The notes under the pieces were generated by a model that saw only the letters and a program-made list of their open reading frames with translations, was not told the DNA's origin and ran no database searches. A stretch of 5,469 nucleotides of DNA from Nitrososphaera sp. (GTDB taxonomy: Archaea; Thermoproteota; Nitrososphaeria; Nitrososphaerales; Nitrososphaeraceae): contig JAICPK010000069.1 in assembly GCA_025929855.1 (NCBI GenBank), positions 1 to 5,469 on the forward strand, read 5' to 3'. This document shows positions 4,483-5,469 of the stretch, in pieces. The translations under genes and the position numbers were made by a program. How positions within the stretch are numbered: the first letter of the stretch is position 1; each line of letters begins with the position of its first letter.

Positions 4483-5151
4483 TTATTCTTTGTTCTCCTT
4501 AGTATTAAGAGCACTTAGCTTAGACGCCTTGCCCATGGTGAACTTAACCATGGCATTTCTGATGTTTTTGTCGCCTTGCGGCAGCTTTTTCTCAATTGCT
4601 GCAATTATTGCGCTTGCATTCTCGGCAAGCTGTTTATCATCCATTTTCTCGTCTCCTATCTTGGCAGAGACATTGAGTTGGTTTTTTGACCTCACTCTGA
4701 CAGATTTTTTAAAACGGGCTGCAATAGAGTCTACAGGTGCCCCGTAAGGAAGTGGAGTTGGCATCTTGCCCTTTGGACCCAAAAACTGTCCAAGTGATCG
4801 ACCAATCGTGGCCATCTGAGCAGTATCAGCTAGGAAAAAGTCATGTGCCCTTACGATCTTACGTGCTTCGCGTCTGTTGGTGCCAAGTCGATCAAGCTCG
4901 GCCGGGTCCATAATCGCATCTACGCCTGCATTGCGGGCTCTACTGCCCATGTCTCCTGTCGCAATTACGCAGACGCTTGGCTTCTTGCTTGAATTGTGAG
5001 GAATGGCTACTACCTCATTGAGGCTAAATCCTTTCTTTGTATCAATATCCTTGAGAACAACTGTCAATTCTGCAGACTGAGTAAAGTTACGGTTTGTAGC
5101 TCCTTCTCGCGCCCTTTTCACCAATTCTAGCAATTGGTTCTGGTTTACCAT
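4483..5151 (-). CDS. rpl1: Ribosomal protein L1
   Basis: L1 forms the mobile stalk at the ribosomal E site, where it helps release deacylated tRNA. The 222-residue length and sequence match archaeal L1: N-terminal RNA-binding domain segment with NFTQSAELTVVLKDIDTKKG, a Rossmann-like second domain (about 60-150; VCVIATGDMGSRARNAGVDA), the signature GPKGKMPTPLPYGAPV (125-140), and the return to domain I (KNQLNVSAKIGDEKM onward). It is first in a two-gene transcript with L10. In methanogens L1 represses its own operon by binding its mRNA; no L1-like RNA site is evident near this apparently leaderless start. L11, often just upstream, is not visible in the 318 bases before it. Confidence 0.97.
   Translation of the reverse strand: MVNQNQLLELVKRAREGATNRNFTQSAELTVVLKDIDTKKGFSLNEVVAIPHNSSKKPSVCVIATGDMGSRARNAGVDAIMDPAELDRLGTNRREARKIVRAHDFFLADTAQMATIGRSLGQFLGPKGKMPTPLPYGAPVDSIAARFKKSVRVRSKNQLNVSAKIGDEKMDDKQLAENASAIIAAIEKKLPQGDKNIRNAMVKFTMGKASKLSALNTKENKE
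4495..4500 (-). promoter_or_regulatory. Possible ribosome binding site for L10 inside the L1 3' end
   Basis: AAGGAG on the minus strand lies within the last L1 codons. The spacer to the L10 ATG is 14 nt, longer than usual. The two-base gap between the L1 stop and the L10 start suggests that L10 translation mostly depends on ribosomes finishing L1. Confidence 0.35.
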
Positions 5152-5163
5152 TTATCTTTAAAC

Positions 5164-5176
5164 ACGCTCAAAGCGT
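5164..5176. promoter_or_regulatory. Palindrome ACGCT-CAA-AGCGT beside the L1 TATA box
   Basis: A perfect five-base inverted repeat with a three-base centre occupies the space between the TATA box and the predicted transcription start. A protein bound here would block polymerase or TFB, so it could be a repressor operator. Repeats of this size are expected a few times per window by chance; only its position makes it notable. Confidence 0.3.
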
Positions 5177-5184
5177 ATAAAGCC
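5175..5184 (-). promoter_or_regulatory. TATA box of the L1-L10 operon
   Basis: On the minus strand this reads GGCTTTATAC. Its centre is about 28 nt before the L1 ATG, predicting a transcription start at or within a few bases of the start codon, that is, a leaderless or nearly leaderless mRNA. Confidence 0.5.
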
Positions 5185-5269
5185 ACTTTTAATCTTTAGC
5201 ATTTCTCGATCATCATTAGCGGAGTTGATGTAGAACATAGCTATATTTTCTATATGAATTTACTTTTTA

Positions 5270-5281
5270 TGCCACGTGGCA
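5270..5281. repeat. 12-bp perfect palindrome TGCCACGTGGCA
   Basis: A perfect palindrome in the spacer upstream of L1, about 120 bp from its start codon. Its half-site TGCCAC is also within both arms of the inverted repeat at 2569-2641. It may be a transcription-factor site. About one palindrome of this length is expected by chance in a window of this size. Confidence 0.35.
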
Positions 5282-5430
5282 ATCTCGTCCTATAAGCGAG
5301 CTGAAGGTTCTCCAGGAGGAACATTTTCTGTATTTCAGGTGCCTTATACTCCTCTGAGGACCACGCTGAGGCTACGGCGGCAACTAAAAAGATTTTAAAA
5401 AGATTAGCTGGAAAATTTGAACATAGCTAA
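5276..5430 (+). pseudogene. Possible frameshifted small ORF (very tentative)
   Basis: A GTG at 5276, about 23 nt after TATA-like CTATATGA (5250-5257), opens AISSYKRAEGSPGGTF followed by SVFQVPYT, then drifts into a basic stretch ending at 5398. An overlapping frame shifted by -1 carries protein-like sequence from about 5350 (SSEDHAEATAATKKILKRL and AGKFEHS) ending at a TAA at 5428-5430 but has no start codon of its own. Joined by one frameshift they would make a protein of about 50 residues. No family was recognised. It could equally be non-coding sequence, a decayed gene, or a sequence with a one-base error. Confidence 0.2.
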
Positions 5431-5469
5431 GCGTCATGTATTGAAGAGTTATCTGAACAACCCTTGGTA

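Larger units (their letters stand above)
5152..5469. other. Region upstream of the L1 operon, no firm gene
   Basis: About 320 bases to the window edge. It holds the L1 promoter, the two palindromes and the tentative frameshifted ORF. A TATA-like GATTTTAAAAAG (about 5391-5402) points rightward, and a frame from TTG 5417 (NIAKRHVLKSYLNNPW) runs off the window end; it is too short to judge. L11-like sequence was not found on either strand. Confidence 0.4.

Noticed and set aside
4035..4747. Long plus-strand reading frames across the L10 and L1 genes (4035-4436 and 4379-4747)
   Set aside because: They are antisense shadows of two certain ribosomal protein genes and show no domain character.
1..5469. 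CRISPR array, insertion sequence, transposase or defence genes
   Set aside because: No regularly spaced direct repeats, terminal inverted repeats with a transposase, or defence-type proteins were seen; the window is mostly core translation genes.

Overview
This window reads as archaeal chromosome, most likely Thaumarchaeota (Nitrososphaeria). The translation genes are of the archaeal/eukaryotic type: aIF1A, an L10/P0 with the archaeal insertion domain, a P1-type L12, and archaeal L1. One tRNA carries an anticodon-loop intron. Tiny zinc-ribbon and C2H2-finger proteins are present. Several genes have a TATA-like box about 25-28 nt before the start codon or the mature RNA end, with little or no leader, as expected for archaeal leaderless transcription. 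GC content looks to be in the mid-40s percent. The lineage is an inference from gene content; no search was run.

Layout. 1-934 (+): zinc-dependent medium-chain alcohol/polyol dehydrogenase, cut off at its 5' end by the window edge. 1165-1320 (-): 51-residue zinc-ribbon protein, convergent with the dehydrogenase. 1321-1712: no convincing gene. 1713-1786 (-): tRNA-Ile(GAU), divergent from the translation initiation factor aIF1A (+, to 2184) across a short two-way promoter region. 2318-2404 (+): a single C2H2 zinc finger of 28 residues. 2441-2535 (+): tRNA-Ala(UGC) with a 21-nt intron. 2536-2916: spacer with inverted repeats and no convincing gene. 2917-3249 (+): L12. 3250-3580: convergent terminator region. 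3581-5151 (-): a two-gene transcript, L1 then L10, two nucleotides apart. 5152-5469: L1 promoter, palindromes, and a possible decayed small ORF.

How the genes work together. Most of the window serves translation. aIF1A acts in start-site selection. L10 anchors L12 dimers to form the ribosomal stalk that recruits GTPase factors. L1 forms the opposite stalk at the E site. tRNA-Ile and tRNA-Ala feed elongation. The stalk genes are rearranged relative to the classic archaeal L11-L1-L10-L12 cluster: L12 faces L10 tail to tail, and L11 is not next to L1 in the visible sequence.

The most interesting signal is the start of aIF1A. Clear coding sequence (GKKKVLSESELKEM) extends 14 residues upstream of the first ATG. 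In that open frame there is no ATG, GTG or TTG, and the natural start falls on an ATA codon close to the predicted transcription start. An initiation factor that begins with a non-canonical codon recalls bacterial infC (AUU start, autoregulated by IF3). It could be a start-fidelity feedback loop, if it is not a sequencing error.
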